From the NCBI GenBank assembly GCA_945639745.1, contig CALZEK010000068.1, forward strand, positions 1 to 7,023: 7,023 bases of DNA, read 5' to 3'. The stretch's first letter is position 1; each line of letters starts with the position of its first letter. A program made the translations under genes and the position numbers. The notes under the pieces are model-generated. The model made no database searches and was not told the origin of the DNA. It saw only the letters and a list, made by a program, of their open reading frames with translations. Below are positions 5,607-7,023 of the stretch, piece by piece. The stretch comes from an uncultured Bacillaceae bacterium (GTDB lineage: Bacteria; Bacillota; Bacilli; Bacillales; Amphibacillaceae).

Positions 5607-6746
5607 TCATTCATACCTTTCAAATAAAGTAGCCAAACCTAAACCGCCACCGATTCCAAGCGTAGCAAGGCCATATTTTTTCTGACGTGTTAATAGTTCA
5701 TTCATTAATCGTGTGACTAAAATAGCACCTGATGCGCCATAGGGATGACCATAAGCTATCGCACCACCACCTAAATTCAATTTATTTAAAGGAATCTTTA
5801 AAGCGTCTATCGAAGCTAGAACTTGTGAGGCGAATGCTTCATTAAATTCAACCAGATCAATCTCATCAATTGTTAATTGGCTCCGTTGTAAAAGCTTCTT
5901 TACAGCGGGAACTGGGCCAATCCCTAGCAAATTGGGATCAACACCAGCACTTGTTGCATCGATAAAGGTTAATTTGGGTCGCAGTCCAAGAGATAAACAC
6001 ATTTCTTCTGACATAACTAAAGCAAGACTTGCCCCATCATTAATCGCACACGCATTGCCAGCAGTCACCGTTCCGTCAGTTGAAAATGCTGGTTTTAAAC
6101 GAGATAAGAGACGCTTGTTTAAACGCGCACGTGGTCCTTCATCTTGAGACTTTCCAAGCAAGGGAACAATTTCATTTGTAAAACGGCCAGCTTCTTGTGC
6201 AATTAATGCTTTTTTATGACTGTCAAGTGCAAATTTATCTTGGTCGCTTCGTGAAATATTGTAATGACAAGCGACATTATCAGCAGCCACTCCCATATCA
6301 GGATCCCCAATTGAATCGGGTGAAAATCGTGCGCGTTCAAACAATGTGGGCCTGTCATAAAGTGTGCCAGGTTTAGCGATTTTCCAAGGAGCTAAACTAC
6401 TACTTTCAACGCCTCCTGCTAAATAAATCTCACCTGCACCAGCTTGGACGAGTCGACAGGCATAATTAATCGCTTCAAGTCCAGACCCACATTGGCGATC
6501 GATTGTGACACCAGGTACATGAACGGGTAATCCTGCTGTTAAACTTGTCAACCGGGCTATATTACCACCAGGACCAATGGCATTACCTAAAATAACTTCA
6601 TCGATATCAGCTGGATTAAGCTGATTATTTGTTATTAAGGCACGGATAACTTCTGAAGCTAATTGTTCAGGACCTAGTGATTTAAACATACCTCCTACTT
6701 TACCAATAGCTGTTCTTTTGGCATCGACGATAACAGCACGCTTCAT
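5607..6746 (-). CDS. vraB: VraB-like thiolase (acetyl-CoA C-acyltransferase family), CxG cysteine replaced by Gly
   Basis: A 379-residue cytoplasmic thiolase, a little shorter than the typical 390-400. Thiolases make or cleave 3-ketoacyl-CoA. The nucleophile Cys86 is present in DRQCGSGLEA (83-92), as are Asn302 of the NEAFA motif and His334 in GGGAIAYGHPYGASGA (326-341). The C-terminal motif, normally CIGGGxG with an acid/base cysteine, reads LGIGGGLG, with Gly364 where Cys is expected. As I recall it, S. aureus VraB also has Gly here, so this looks like a trait of the branch, not a fresh mutation. ATG 6746 has AAGGAG (6760-6755) 8 nt upstream and overlaps the ligase stop as ATGA. The operon context suggests acyl-CoA metabolism. 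S. aureus vraA/vraB are named for raised expression in vancomycin-resistant strains, which does not define a reaction. Confidence 0.92.
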   Translation of the reverse strand: MKRAVIVDAKRTAIGKVGGMFKSLGPEQLASEVIRALITNNQLNPADIDEVILGNAIGPGGNIARLTSLTAGLPVHVPGVTIDRQCGSGLEAINYACRLVQAGAGEIYLAGGVESSSLAPWKIAKPGTLYDRPTLFERARFSPDSIGDPDMGVAADNVACHYNISRSDQDKFALDSHKKALIAQEAGRFTNEIVPLLGKSQDEGPRARLNKRLLSRLKPAFSTDGTVTAGNACAINDGASLALVMSEEMCLSLGLRPKLTFIDATSAGVDPNLLGIGPVPAVKKLLQRSQLTIDEIDLVEFNEAFASQVLASIDALKIPLNKLNLGGGAIAYGHPYGASGAILVTRLMNELLTRQKKYGLATLGIGGGLGLATLFERYE

Positions 6747-7023
6747 CTAGCTAACTCCTTTAAATTATCTAAGATTTGTTGTCTGGCAATTTTATTTGTA
6801 TGCGTGTAGGGGAAAGTAGCGACAGGAATATATTTTCTTGGTCGTTTATAAATGGATAAATGCTTTTTACACAAATTTTTAACAGAAGCTAAATTAGGAT
6901 GACATTCATCTTTCCATTCGATTAAAGCAACAATCCGCTCACCCCAATGCTGATCAGCAAGTCCTACAACAACTGCTTCTTTAACAGCTGGCGATTGTTT
7001 ATTGAGTTGTTGTACTTGTTGTG
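6743..7023 (-). CDS. Acyl-CoA ligase / AMP-binding enzyme, C-terminal part (5' end beyond window)
   Basis: The last 92 residues of an acyl-adenylate-forming enzyme; the reading frame is open to the right edge. It shows the C-terminal lid domain: PAVKEAVVVGLADQHWGERI (11-30 of the fragment), then YKRPRKYIPV (59-68) and PYTHTNKIARQQI (71-83), in which Lys77 fits the conserved catalytic lysine of the adenylation half-reaction. The usual Gly before that Lys (GK) is Asn here. These enzymes use ATP to join a carboxylic acid to CoA through an acyl-AMP. The stop codon overlaps the thiolase ATG by 4 nt. By position it corresponds to vraA (annotated as a long-chain fatty acid-CoA ligase) of staphylococci, but acid chain length cannot be judged from this piece. 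The AMP-binding core lies outside the window. Confidence 0.9.
   Translation of the reverse strand, partial: QQVQQLNKQSPAVKEAVVVGLADQHWGERIVALIEWKDECHPNLASVKNLCKKHLSIYKRPRKYIPVATFPYTHTNKIARQQILDNLKELAR

Noticed and set aside
5932..6147. 71-residue open frame on the + strand inside the thiolase gene
   Set aside because: Antisense to conserved thiolase sequence, with no recognisable product.

Overview
The window looks like low-GC Bacillota DNA, most likely Staphylococcaceae. It is AT-rich with strong AGGAGG-type ribosome binding sites, carries two Gram-positive lipoproteins, and ends with a thiolase operon that closely resembles vraA-vraB-vraC of Staphylococcus aureus. The genus cannot be fixed from the sequence alone. 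I ran no database search, so family calls rest on motifs read in the translations.

Left part (1-2991), + strand: a probable envelope copper-handling locus. The 3' part of a membrane sensor histidine kinase is followed after 4 bp by an OmpR-type response regulator. An 85-88 bp gap holds a perfect tandem 11-bp repeat next to a -10-like hexamer. Then come two lipoprotein genes 18 bp apart: a YdhK/CopL-type protein with two DUF1541 repeats, and a CueP-type protein with the three-cysteine pattern of that copper-binding family. A strong hairpin terminator closes the unit. The inferred logic is that the kinase senses metal or envelope stress, the regulator binds the repeat, and the lipoproteins bind copper at the outer membrane face. 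No copper ATPase or CsoR gene is visible here.

Middle (2992-4810), + strand: a small protein with one membrane helix and an excisionase/MerR-like cytoplasmic domain. Next is a 190-bp gap with a good promoter and a roughly 130-nt hairpin-rich leader. It precedes a CynX/NimT-type major facilitator transporter broken by a single-base frameshift near 4057. A perfect 13-bp bidirectional terminator separates this gene from the convergent operon on the other strand.

Right part (4812-7023), - strand: a tightly packed four-gene operon, read from right to left. It encodes an acyl-CoA ligase (C-terminus only), a VraB-like thiolase that lacks the second catalytic cysteine, a VraC-like MaoC-N/FAS1-like hot-dog protein, and a catalytic MaoC-type hydratase. 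Together they suggest activation of a carboxylic acid to its CoA thioester followed by thiolase and hydratase/dehydratase chemistry. The two hot-dog proteins may form one heterodimeric enzyme. The substrate is unknown.
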